A stretch of DNA of 64,000 nt from Argentina anserina (Eukaryota > Streptophyta > Magnoliopsida > Rosales > Rosaceae): positions 23,808,001-23,872,000 of the forward strand of contig NC_065876.1 of the NCBI RefSeq assembly GCF_933775445.1. Direction: 5' to 3'. Numbering within the stretch: the stretch's first letter is position 1; each line of letters begins with the position of its first letter. The notes beneath the pieces are model-generated. The model was not told where the DNA came from. It made no database searches and saw only the letters and a list, made by a program, of their open reading frames with translations. The position numbers and the translations under genes were made by a program. Positions 24,483-34,532 of this stretch are shown here, piece by piece.

Positions 24483-25274
24483 TCAATGTGCTAATAAAAT
24501 GGCAAATTAACTATTTGATCGTATAGTTTTGTATTACTGTCTTGGCGGAGCGGCTGACTTTAATAATCTCATTCACGGTCAAATCTACCATTTCAACTTT
24601 CCATAGCCTAGGAGCCGGCCGGCCTATTGCCGGCGCCAAGTAAGTTTACCTGGCCCCTAAAGCTTTTTCATATAGACCTCGTCCTAATTTTCGATTACAA
24701 CACCATTCTATCCACCGTCATATGCTAAACGTACTCTACATAAACTCAAACCTTCTTGACTGTTATCTACCTCTAAACACAAACATGAGAGCAATGAACT
24801 TATTTGGTTTGCAAATTTGAGAATTGAACTTCATGTATGTGTCGTGTGTGATATGTTGGTTACAAGCTCCGCTATGCCTATATCTATATATTATCCAATC
24901 ATTAAGGAACGTACGATTTGCTGGACGAAATTGAAATGTACAATTGGTTCAATTCCGTTCCTCCTCTGTGTGTGTTTGTGTGTGTGTGTAAAAGAATGAT
25001 GACTGTGGTAAACTTGTTTGATTTGCTTGAGATTGGGTAGCGCCTATAGCCAAACTTTATATGCACGTAATTTGACATACATAACCATCCAACCAACAAA
25101 TTTCAAGTCTACCCTTTATAAACTAAAGTTCTAAAACTATAAAATATAATTGATAATGGTTAAAACAATAAATCAAAATAATAAAATATAATAGATGATG
25201 AGAGAAATTTTCTCCCACTACCTCTATACATTACTCCTCTATCTTTTTTTCTCTTTTATTGATTTATTGAAGGA
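24483..25274. other. Intergenic sequence
   Basis: No supported gene. A short GT-rich run occurs near 24968-24990. The left edge continues the sequence interrupted by the Athila insertion, that is, the former downstream region of the first RPW8-domain gene. Confidence 0.4.
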
Positions 25275-25500
25275 AAAAAATCAAATCATCAAACTACCAA
25301 CTCGCTTGTTCTTCATTAAATCCAAATTCAAACTCAAAATTCTCAAAATCAAATGTATGTCACCCTTGAGCCAAGTTACATACGGAGATAGAATCAGAGG
25401 AGTTCACAAAGATTGTAACCTCACGCTTGATTATCAATAAATTACATTTTATTTGTACACGTGTATGCATTCTCATTTGTTTTAAGATTCTCGTTTTACA
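25275..25500 (+). repeat. 5'-truncated Tat LTR
   Basis: From about 25275 the sequence matches the last third of the LTR at 32205-33117 (AAATCATCAA..., CACCCTTGAGCCAAGTTACA, ending TTTTACA). The LTR start TGTAGACATG is absent, so the left edge is a truncation and no target-site duplication can be scored. Confidence 0.75.
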
Positions 25501-25503
25501 AAT

Positions 25504-25521
25504 TGGCACGCCCAGTGGGAC
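25504..25521 (+). other. Primer-binding site of the Tat element
   Basis: TGGCACGCCCAGTGGGAC starts three bases after the LTR end. It has the position and the leading TGG expected of a tRNA-primed site. I do not assign the tRNA from memory. Confidence 0.65.
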
Positions 25522-25574
25522 ATTTTTAGCCTCTCATCTCTTTCTCCGAAAAAATTTTCAAATTCATTTGTGCG

Positions 25575-26539
25575 ATGGCTTCCAAGAAAAACAAGTAGTT
25601 CCATCGACGAAATCCAAATCCACAACCGCGAGGTTAAGCGGAGAGGCCGACTCGGTCAAGACATCCAAACAAACATTCTCCAAATCAAATATTGAACATG
25701 TTGCCCTTATCACCCGGAGCGTGGCTAGAGCTCAACTCACGACATTTATGGCACTTGCTAGTAAGGCTCGTCAACCAGTCATCACCTTGGAGAGCTTGGG
25801 AGAAATAGAACATTCCTCTCAAAGTGGGAAGAAGCAAGTGTCAAAGGAGAAAAAAGAGCAATCTCCTCTATCCGTTCATGGTGATGGCCCTATCCTGGAA
25901 GACGTTTTCTCTGATGACGAATCGAGCATGGCATCATACCATGGAAGTCTCAAAGAAGATGACGATAACTTTCGTTCTATGGTGCATGAGTCCTCTTCTG
26001 ACAATGTACAGGTCTTGGTGATGGGGACATCCAGAATTGAGGAACAACTCTTAAAATTCTATTGGAGATAGTTGAAAAGCTCACCCGAACGTTTGAAGAA
26101 AATGACGTGCAAATCGCTGAACTTTATAGCAAGTTGGAAGACCACAATGATGAAAACTCCACCAAAGCGTCACCTGACAAGAGAAAAGTAAATGAAAAGG
26201 GAGAAGCGTCCAAGAAAAATTGACGCCTCGTTTGGTTCCTTGTCACTCCAGCAATTGCAGGACATCATCACCAACTTAATCCGGGCTCAATGTGGAGGTC
26301 TTTCTCGTGACTCCCTCACTTACTCCAAACCTTACACTAAGATGATCAACAGTTTAAGGATGTCACCGGGGTATCAGCCACCAAAGTCCCAATAATTTGA
26401 ACGTAAAGGGAACCCGAACAAACATGTCGTCCACTTTGTGGAGACTTTCAATAACGCCGGGACAGAAGGCGATCATCTTGTCAAGCAGTTTTTTCGTTCG
26501 TTGAAGGGAAATGTCTTTGAGTGATATACAGACTTAGAG
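25575..26539 (+). pseudogene. Tat gag, several frame breaks
   Basis: The ATG at 25575 opens MASKKNK and then meets a stop; the coding signal continues in a neighbouring frame (VPSTKSKSTTARLS, ...ITLESLGEIEHSSQ). Later pieces in other frames read LEIVEKLTRTFEENDVQIAE, DIITNLIRAQCGG and KHVVHFVETFNNAGTEGDHL, then FFRSLKGNVFE followed by a TGA before YTDLE. These are conserved gag phrases of Tat-lineage elements. At least three shifts and two stops are present. The coding signal stops where the Copia LTR remnant begins. Confidence 0.8.
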
Positions 26540-26937
26540 AGGATTATTGGTAATTTCAATTATATATATCGTAAAAGAGATGTGAGGATTAAATTATAAT
26601 CAGATATGTATAAAGAGGTATTTCAAAAGTTACATACTTCTTCAAGAGAGAGCAGTTGTTAGTGATAGACATTCTTCACAATGAAAGGGTGTCTCTTATA
26701 CCTTTTCATCTCTATATATACAACACCACAAGCCACAAATTTGAATCATCAAATCATTCTGCCATTACCCGATCTCTCTTGTTCCTACTCCCCTTCTCTT
26801 GTAACCATACAATTTCATTCTAGTATTTTCTAAGGGAATTATTTGATTTTGTTATATCGCAGTTCCAAACTTTGTTGTATCATGGAAGTGATTTGCCAGC
26901 AAACGCATTGAGTGGGGGCAAATAACACTTTAAAAAA

Positions 26938-28021
26938 GGCATAAATGCCGATTTGCACCCCAAACTTGGCTGAAATTGTCAATTTGCACCCCGAACTTGC
27001 ATTTGAGTCAATTTACCTCCTAAACTTGGTAATAATTGCCGCTTTACACCCCGAACTTGTATTTGAGTCAATTTACCTCCTAAACTTGGTAAAAATTGCC
27101 GATTTGCACCCCATCCGTTAAATTTAAATGTTTCTATCCAATTTTGCGTCACATGTCATGCATTTAAGGGGTAGTATTGTCATTATATATTTATATTTTC
27201 TTAAAAATAAATAAAAATATTCTTTAAAATGAGGATTATTTTGTTAATCAAATTATTTATTTATATCTTTTTTTCTACCTACTTAACCCTACTTTGAATT
27301 ATATATTCAATATACCCACCCATTCAAATATAGTGTGTTGTGTATAAATATATTTTTATATGTACACATTGTTGGAGGATGAACAAAACAAGAATAATAA
27401 CGACTAATAGAACAGAACGTAACCGTTTATTGATTGATAATGAGGCCAATATATAGGCATTATATAACCACAATCCCGTAGGATTCAGAGTCCTAATCTA
27501 TTACAGAGATGCGAATCTATCTCTAACAGAAAACCTAATAAGGCTAAGATACACACAATGGTAGAATAGTAATTCTCTCGGAACATACATTTATTTTTAA
27601 TTTTGAATGTATTTATTTATTTATATTTTTTCTAATATCTTTTAACATACCATATCACATAAAATAATAAATATATAAATCAATAACATGTTTCGAAAAA
27701 ACAAACATTGTAGCAAGTGTGCCTCTTAAGTAAATTTATTAATTTATTTCATTATTCAATATGAATAAATATATAATGACAATACTACCCTTTAAATGCA
27801 TGACATGTGACTCAAAATTGGATAGAAACAGTTAAATTTAACGGATGAGGTGCAAATCGGCAATTTTTACCAGGTTTAGGAGGTAAATTGACTCAAATAC
27901 AAGTTCGGGGTGTAAATCGGCAATTTTTACCAAGTTTAGGAGGTAAATTGACTCAAATGCAAGTTCGGGGTGCAAATTGACAATTTCAGCCAAATTTGGG
28001 GTGCAAATTGGCATTTATGCC
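26938..28021. mobile_element. Foldback (Mutator-like) DNA element, 1.08 kb
   Basis: The arms of about 255 bp (26938-27192 and 27766-28021) are inverted copies. The outer ends are GGCATAAATGCC and GGCATTTATGCC. Each arm contains a roughly 60-bp unit repeated two or three times (TTTACCTCCTAAACTTGGTAA). It is flanked by TTTAAAAAA and TTAAAAAAA, a 9-bp duplication with one mismatch, which fits Mutator-like insertion. It has no transposase. A small solo LTR sits in the loop. Confidence 0.75.
27370..27585. mobile_element. Small solo LTR nested in the foldback element
   Basis: 216 bp beginning TGTTGGAGGATG and ending CTCTCGGAACA, so the ends form TGTT...AACA. The flanks are CACAT (27365-27369) and TACAT (27586-27590), a 5-bp duplication with one mismatch. 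The size suggests a Copia or TRIM family. Internal sequence is absent. Confidence 0.55.
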
Positions 28022-28044
28022 TTAAAAAAACGACTCAAATCGTA

Positions 28045-28445
28045 CTCCGCAAAGTTTCTCCGTTTTCCTTCATATATCAATATACCCGAATAGAAAGTTG
28101 ATCGAGGAACATTTAAACTACGTACTGTACGAATGGTCCTCAAGAGTCAAGAAATCACTAATTTTTCTTTTTTTCTTATTCCCCATGCGGCAACATGCAT
28201 GAGGTGCTGACATCCATACGGTCCAAGCTCCTATTCTTACCTTACCTAAGGCGCTTAATTATTTACCAGCCTTCATGCACGCGCATCAATAAAAACGTAG
28301 CACAATATATTATATATAAATATTTTTTCTCAATTTTGTTCTTTTTTATCATTTCAATATTTAAGGTAATCACTAGCCTTCATGCAAGCGTGATACGCGT
28401 GCGTATATTTATTTACTCAAAATAAGTTAGAATACTATACTACGT
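28045..28445. other. Unassigned sequence between the Copia remnant and Tat pol
   Basis: No gene seen. Two related phrases (AGCCTTCATGCACGCG and AGCCTTCATGCAAGCG) lie about 100 bp apart, perhaps remnants of a small repeat. Tat gag and protease sequence expected here is missing. Confidence 0.35.
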
Positions 28446-29220
28446 ATGCAGGAACTCACTGCATTTCGAACTCCTAAAGGAATTTATTGCTATAAGGTCA
28501 TATCATTTGGGTTAAGAAATGCCGGTACAACGTACCAACGTGCTATGCAAAAACATTTCGGTGACATGCTGCACAAGTATGTAGAGTGCTATGTTGATGA
28601 TTTGGTTGTTAAAAAAAAAGAAAAAAATGATCACTTGCAAGATCTACGAAGAGCGCTTGACAGGTTACGTGAGTACCTGTTAAAAATGAATCCTTTAAAG
28701 TACGCCTTCGGCGTCAGTTCTGGAAAATTTCTGAGATTCATCGTGAAGCACCGAGGCATCGAGGTAGACCAATCAAAAATTAAAGCCATCCTGAAAAGCC
28801 TCCAATGAAGATTTGCTTTCATCAGACAGTTCATATCGAACCTAGCGGGCGGTTGCCAACCATTCAGTCGACTCATGAAGAAAGATGTTCCATTTGTATG
28901 GGATGAAGCTTGTCGCAATGCCTTTGAGGGCATAAAGAAATACCTGGCGAATTCTCTGGTGTTGGGTGCACCTATCGTCGGGAAACCTCTTATTCTTTAC
29001 ATCGCGGCTTAAGAGAGATCACTTGGGCCCTTCTTGCCCAAGAAAATGAAGCCAAAAAGGAGAAAGCCTTGTACTACTTAAGTCGGACCCTCATCGGACC
29101 TGAGAAAAATTATCCGCCGATAAAGAAGATGTGTCTTGCACTTGTCTTCGCCATGGGAAAGTTGAGACATTACATGCAAGCTTACACAATGCACTTGGTG
29201 GCGCGAGCCGATCTGGTTAA
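28446..29220 (+). pseudogene. Tat reverse transcriptase and RNase H fragment
   Basis: The frame from 28446 reads FRTPKGIYCYKVISFGLRNA, then the catalytic YVDD in ECYVDDLVVKKKEKNDHLQD. After a TGA near 28808 it continues (RQFISNLAGGCQPFSRLMKK, GAPIVGKPLILYIAA) into RNase H-connection sequence and then a degraded RNase H (ALYYLSRTLIGPEKNYPPIK, KLRHYMQAYTMHLVAR). The N-terminal fingers of reverse transcriptase are gone and several stops are present. Confidence 0.85.
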
Positions 29221-29585
29221 TGTCACGTTGATGAAAATGAGGTCTCACAAATGAGGAAAATGTCAAGTTGCGCCTTCAAGAGTTAGAAGTTTTGGACGAG
29301 AAGAGGCTTGATGCACAACAACACTTGGAATGCTACCAAGCTCGGATTTCACACGCCTTTAACAAAGGTGTTCGACCACGGTCATTTCAAGTTGATGATT
29401 TAGTTCTTGCTGTTCGAAGACCCATTATTATGACGCACAAAACTAGCCCCAAATTCAAGTCAAAGTGTGATGGTCCTTACGTCGTCAGAGAAGTATACAC
29501 CAATGGAGCTTATAAAATTGTGACGGAAGACGGTTTGAGGATCGGTCCCATTAACGGCAAATTCTTGAAGAAGTTCCATGCTTGA
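29221..29585 (+). pseudogene. Tat integrase C-terminus
   Basis: It reads RLQELEVLDEKRLDAQQHLE, FQVDDLVLAVRR, SPKFKSKCDGPYVVREVYTN and ends NGKFLKKFHA at a TAG/TGA cluster. This is the last part of a Ty3 integrase. It follows the RNase H fragment directly, so the DDE catalytic core has been deleted at about 29220. Confidence 0.85.
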
Positions 29586-30519
29586 AAACGTTAAAATATG
29601 CTCCAAGTCTGCACGAGCCTAAACTGCACAAGACAAAAAAAATGCTCCACGCCTGAATGAGCGTAAACTGCACATGGCACTAAAGAAAACAAAGAAACCC
29701 TTGAACTACGTGATGACTTGATTCATTCTTTAGAATGATACGTAGGCAGCTTGAGAATAACAATCGTAAGTTCAGTCACATCAAATTCTTAAGGGTTTGT
29801 CCATCAAATATTAGAGCAAATTCTTATTTCACTGATACACTCTATATAAGTAAAGTCGCCGGTAGTTCGAAACGTACCCCATCGCACAGAGTTGTTGGAT
29901 ATAGAGTCGTTGAGAAGCTTAAATGACACCGTAGGAGCATGTTTGTCACGATGTACAGACTTCAACATCAAAATGTCTAAGCTTAGATCCTTGTTGCCTG
30001 ACTTAGGCGATTGGAAGATGGCTGCTTGGTGATTCGTTACGTAAGTCCACTGCGAGACGAGAGTTGAGCTGCCATAGAATGTAGCTTTAAAGGAAAATGG
30101 CCCAGTGAGAGAGAGATATACAGTTAAGGTGGTGCCATCATTTGCTCATCTTCAACATCGTCGAGGATAGCGTACGTCCCGTCCTTGAAACTCCTAAGAG
30201 CTGCCATGCTGAATGTGATGCATAAAGCCTAAAATGCTTTTATTGAATGCTGTCAAGTCTATGAATTGAGAGCAGTCAAGCGATTAGGTCATTTACGTTC
30301 TTGAAACTCCTGAAAGCCGCCATGCTGAATGTGATGCGTAAAGTCTAAAACGCTTTTATTGAATGATGTTAAGTCTATGAAATGAGAGCAGTCAAGTGAT
30401 TAGGTCGTTTATGTTCTTCAAATCCGGCAGAAATCAACGCGTCTTGAAAGCAGTCAAATGGCTAGATCGACCGCGACTCTCAAATTATTGTCAAAATCCT
30501 ACAAAAAAAAAAGTATTGC
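29586..30519 (+). repeat. Tat 3' non-coding DNA with a two-copy tandem duplication
   Basis: GAATGATACGTAGGCAGC near 29731 is a phrase I associate with the region after pol in Tat elements. At about 30178-30290 and 30296-30418 a unit of about 120 bp is duplicated in tandem (CTTGAAACTCCT, GCCATGCTGAATGTGATGC, CTTTTATTGAATG). No coding sequence. Confidence 0.6.
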
Positions 30520-31185
30520 ATGCCCGAGCGGGAGCCGAGCCGAGCCAGGGAGAGTCAATGGCAGGGAAATATGAATGGAGTGACAAACTTTCCGAGTTAC
30601 CCGAGTTACATGAATCATATTTCTCCTCAGAGCTCGCTGGATTCCATTGATCACAACAGCAATGATGCTATGAATTATATGCAAGAGATACAAAGCTGCA
30701 GTAGATCAGAGGAATTTGCATCCCAAGCTTCTTCTAAGAAGAGAGCATATAACGGCACTGACTTGAGTGCTTCAAGTACTGGCCGTTCGAGATGATAGGA
30801 GAAAGGAAGAAATGAAAAGACAGATTGAGAGAGGAGAGGGCAAGAAGCCTTTATGAAGAAAGCATAAAGAAGACATGAAGAGGATGAGGCTGCAGAAGAT
30901 GGAATATAAGCACATAAAAAGCTAATGATGGTACAGTTCCCCCATGTGGCTTTGGCTCTTTCCACCAGCAATATGTAATTGATGGTGGACTTAGCTTTAG
31001 CAGTAATGCCATGTTCTGGAAAGAGAAAACGTAAAAAGCTGAACATTGGTCTTCCACTATCTTCTCCTGGACCAGGGTTTATGAACTGTAATATAAGTGA
31101 GGACCAGTATGACAATTTATATGAAGAAGGAGGTTCATCATTCAAGGACTTAAGTGCTCTAATTGATGAGTTGAGATCCCTTTGA
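30520..31185 (+). pseudogene. Host-like coding fragments of unknown origin
   Basis: Successive plus-strand blocks look like real protein, not retroelement: FPSYPSYMNHISPQSSLDSI...EIQSCSRSEEFASQASSKKR (30560-30795), then GFGSFHQQYVIDGGLSFSSN (about 30945-31010, another frame), and GLPLSSPGPGFMNCNISEDQ...FKDLSALIDELRSL (to 31185, TGA). Stops and shifts separate them. I do not recognise the parent gene. The serine-rich, charged composition resembles a nuclear protein. They lie on the same strand as the Tat element, between its integrase tail and 3' LTR, which suggests capture of host transcript sequence. Confidence 0.5.
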
Positions 31186-31479
31186 TCTTAAAATATTTTG
31201 AAGTTTCAAGAGGATGTTCTCCCTCTACTAATATAAACTGGGAGCAGCTATAGGCAGAAAATTGTTGTAATAATTACTCAGCCAAAAGAATTGCATTGCA
31301 ATGATGAAAAATTAGTGGATGAACCGAGTATTCATTTTTCTAAAAGAAAAAGGTGTTAGAAACATAAACTAGCCTCTGGTTCTCATGATTCATTAAAAAA
31401 AAGTATAGGCAGGAGTGTCTTCTGGTGTGCCAATGATCACATGGCCAGTCTCGGCTGAATAGATTTTTAATTAAAAGTT

Positions 31480-31870
31480 GGTGGAGCATTGGTGTACTTC
31501 TGTATGAGATGCTAAATGGTCAACCACCATTTACACATGCAAATAAAAAGAAACTTCAAGAGAGAATCATCAAATAGAAAATTAAACTTCCACCTTACCC
31601 TACCATTGACATAGTGTCTGCTGTTTCACATCTTTACAAGTGTGGGATTGTGCATAGGCCACTGAAGCCGGGAAATGTCCTCATGGATGCTGATGGCCAT
31701 GTGATGCTCACAGATTTTGAACTAGCAAAGGAAATTGATGAAGATAGCAGATCGAATTCAATGTGTGGAACCATTGAATACATGGCTCCGGAGATATTGT
31801 TGTCTAAAGGCCACAATAAAGATGTGGATTGGTGGAGCATTGGTGTACTTCTGTATGAAATTCTCTAAGT
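31480..31870 (+). pseudogene. Permuted fragment of an S6K-type AGC protein kinase
   Basis: Two pieces of one kinase domain are joined in the wrong order. 31486-31605 encodes [20 protein letters not shown] and ...KLQERIIK-stop-KIKLPPY (subdomains IX-X). It is followed directly by 31610-31870, which encodes the earlier part: [55 protein letters not shown] and [12 protein letters not shown] (subdomains VI-IX). The wording matches plant ribosomal-protein S6 kinases. The catalytic HRD is HRP and the DFG is DFE, so no activity is possible. No introns interrupt the pieces, which fits capture from a processed transcript. [10 protein letters not shown] appears in both pieces, as a partial tandem duplication would give. 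Confidence 0.75.
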
Positions 31871-32204
31871 GGTCGGCCAAGAATCCGGATATTGATACAT
31901 ATGCAATTGTTGATTCTTCAACCAGGGCAATGATTAAGAATGAAAATTTAGAGTTTATAGTTGTGACAGAAAAGAAGAGCACTAATAATACAAGTGGGAA
32001 AAGGCGAAGTGCAGAAAAAATTCTTGATTAGAATAAAGCGGGGTTCTGTATCCAACAATGAAAAGCGGGGTTTTGCATCCAACAAAATTTGTGGAGCCTC
32101 GGAAACTAGCTCCACAAATTCTCTAAATTAAAGTGCATACTTCAAGATGTACTTTCGGCACGTGACGACGACATGTCTACAGTACGACTTGAAGTGAGGG
32201 CATT
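31871..32204 (+). other. End of the captured block and Tat polypurine tract
   Basis: The frame at 31735-32031 continues past the kinase into DTYAIVDSSTRAMIKNENLE and KKSTNNTSGKRRSAEKILD, which I cannot place. After that comes a short imperfect duplication (AAGCGGGGTT at about 32036 and 32062). The polypurine stretch GAAGTGAGGG (32191-32200) lies just before the LTR. Confidence 0.5.
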
Positions 32205-33117
32205 TGTAGACATGAAATTTAATGAAGTAAATCATTTCATTAAATGATTAAATTGACCAAGAACCCGATAAAATTGCACACGTGGCCTAAAAGTCAACAA
32301 AATTAATGTGAATCTGAATAAAACTTGTGTCATCACATCAACGGATGATCGTAATCGAAGCTACGTGATTCCGACTTAAATCGGAAAATTGAATGTCATT
32401 GACGATTCAAAATGGTAATCGGACATTTGATTAAATTAATAAATTTCTTAACGGTTATAATTAAATCAATTATTTTCTGCTTAATTTTAGTTTTGAGAAT
32501 AACTAATTTTAAATTAATCAGAAAATACATATTAATATAATTATATAATTAAAGAAATATTATTATCTTAGTGTCATTAAAATATTCTATAAAATAGAAG
32601 CCTTGACACTATAAATACCCCTTCCAACATGAAGAGAAAGGGACTTGCGAAGAAGAGAGAAAATCACTTGAGCAAGATTACTATCGAAAAATCCCGAAAT
32701 CTCCCAAGTCCACGAAGAATCATCAAGCTACCAAATCGCTCGTTCTTCATCAAATCCAAATCCACGAAGAATCATCAGGCTACCAAATCACTCGTTCTTC
32801 ATCAAATCCAAACTTAAGTCCACGAAGAATCATCAAGTTATCAAATCGCTCATTCTTCATCAAATCCAAATCCAAACTCAAGTCCACGAAGAATCATCAA
32901 GCTACCAAATCACTCATTCTTTATCAAATCCAAATCCAAAACCAAATTCAAACTCAAAATTCTCAAGATCAAGTGCATTTCACCCTTGAGCCAAGTTACA
33001 TACAGAGATAAAATCAGAGGAGTTCACAAAGATTGTAACCTCGCGTTTCATTATCAATAAATTACATTTTTGTACACGTGTCTGCATTCTCATTTGTTTT
33101 CTGATTCTCATTCTACA
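32205..33117 (+). repeat. Tat 3' LTR
   Basis: 913 bp from TGTAGACATGAAATT to CATTCTACA, so the ends are TGTAGA...TCTACA. It matches the solo LTR at 41669-42429, with extra length from an internal minisatellite. The next five bases are ACTAT. A TATA-like CTATAAATACC lies near 32610. Confidence 0.85.
32692..32940 (+). repeat. Minisatellite inside the Tat LTR
   Basis: Four imperfect units of about 50-65 bp, each containing CCACGAAGAATCATCA and CGTTCTTCATCAAATCC variants. The solo LTR at 41669-42429 has only one or two units, so the array expanded within this copy or contracted in the other. Confidence 0.8.
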
Positions 33118-33122
33118 ACTAT

Positions 33123-34256
33123 GACTGACAAAGAAAAAGACATTGCACATTGTTTTGTGCTACTGAGTACTGAATGATAGGCACAAAAGCACCTACAACA
33201 ATACTATATTATCAAATCAATTATATCAATATAGTAAATAGCAAATAAGAGTCATTACCCACAGAGGATTGGTGAAAGTAAGACTTAAAAATACAAACAG
33301 ACGTGTAAACCAGAAATCTGGCAGACTCGACCTAGGAGCGGGAACCTAATCAATTAGCTATTCTAGACTCAACCAAAAATTACGAAATTAAATAAACACT
33401 AACTAGACACAGCGGCGGACTACCGCACAAATTTTGAGGGTATCTAGAATTGGTTTGATTGGTGAATGAAAATAAGTAAGACAGAAGTACTGCTAAAAAC
33501 ATAATATTAAAAATTAAATATGGATGTAGATATGAGAAAAACAATAGTTAGGAACTTCTCTCCACCACTAGATATGCTTCAATTACCCCAAAACAATGTC
33601 AATAATTATAGATGAATGCACTCATAGTTAAGCCAATGTTGTTAGGTCATTAACTGTGTTACGTTCACTTACTTGTCATGTTAAGCGAAATGTCGGTATT
33701 GACGTAACTATATTCTCAATTAATTGATCTATGAAATATCGGTATCTAGACCAAAATAATTAAAATCATGAAGTTCTAAGAACGTTTGAGTAACAATAAA
33801 GAATCTAAGGTCAATGTCGGTAGCCTTAGATTACTACGGAATCACTTCACACAAGTACATATTCAACAATAATAAAATTCTAAACATGCATCAAAGTATC
33901 GACCCAATGATGCATGCAATAGAATTATCAATGAACAATCAGTGAAGAAATTCTCTTCTAAAATTATATAAATCAATTAGAGTTTGAAATCGAAGACATA
34001 TCTAGAACTTTGATTAGCCCATAATTATTAATGAATTTAGTTACACATAATCTTGAATAAAGGATCAAAGAATACATGAGAGATGAATTAAAGGAGTAGA
34101 GACCTAACTTCCTTTTTCTTGTGGAGGCTTGATGAGATTTTAGCACTTTGAGGAGATGTGGGTTGTAGCTTGAGCAGATTGAAGGTGACTTCGCTTCGAC
34201 TCTCCTTGTCCGTCTTCTCCCATTTATCTTCTCTTCTTCTCTCTATTTTCTCTTCC

Positions 34257-34288
<32 letters not shown>

Positions 34289-34527
34289 CTCTCTATTTTT
34301 TCTTCCCCTCTCCCTCTCTTTCTCTTGGTTGGTTGTGGAAAAATGGTGTGTATGGAGATGGTGGTGATAGAGATTTTTATATAGGAGAATGGTGGTGGAA
34401 AAAGTAGAGAAAAGTGAGAGATAATGATGTAGTGAGTGGGGTGAGTGATCATGGAATGAAGTGGAAGGAAGTGGGTGATCATGAAAGAAATGAATGATCA
34501 TGGACGAAGTGGGTGATAAAGAATGAA
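33123..34527. other. Unclassified repeat, left part
   Basis: No gene. The texture continues on the far side of the solo LTR (36850-37257), so this is the left half of the sequence that the LTR split. ATTACCCACAGAGGATTGGTGA near 33256 is repeat-like, but I cannot name the family. A strongly CT-rich stretch with a TC microsatellite fills 34180-34330; the long minus-strand frame through it is low-complexity. Confidence 0.4.
34259..34283. repeat. (TC)n microsatellite
   Basis: A run of about 12 TC units within a longer pyrimidine-rich tract. Confidence 0.85.
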
Positions 34528-34532
34528 GTGAT

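Larger units (their letters stand above)
26540..28044 (+). mobile_element. Copia LTR remnant inside the Tat gag, with nested insertions
   Basis: 26540-26937 and 28022-28044 together match, in reverse complement, the sequence at about 40985-41445 that precedes a Copia gag start. Shared landmarks are TATTGGTAATTTC, the TATA-like CTATATATACAACACC, GCAAATAACACTTTA and CTCAAATCGTA. The match ends at 28044, just where the other copy runs on toward gag, so this copy looks like an LTR without internal sequence. I could not find a target-site duplication; Tat sequence is missing on the right side. Confidence 0.6.
25275..33117 (+). mobile_element. Decayed Tat-lineage Ty3 element carrying host-like fragments
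   Basis: Order from left: a 5'-truncated LTR (about 25275-25500), a primer site, a broken gag, a nested Copia LTR remnant with further insertions, a reverse transcriptase/RNase H fragment, an integrase C-terminus, non-coding DNA with a tandem duplication, a block of host-like coding fragments, and a complete 3' LTR (32205-33117). The gag and pol pieces are Tat-like in wording. The protease, the 5' part of reverse transcriptase and most of the integrase are deleted. I treat it as one element because all parts are on the same strand in the expected order and both LTR pieces belong to one family. A mosaic of two related elements is possible. Confidence 0.7.

Noticed and set aside
30675..31145. 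156-codon minus-strand frame
   Set aside because: It is the antisense of the host-like plus-strand fragments, which have the more protein-like sequence.
34088..34501. 137-codon minus-strand frame rich in H, S and ER repeats
   Set aside because: It is translated pyrimidine-rich low-complexity DNA with a TC microsatellite.
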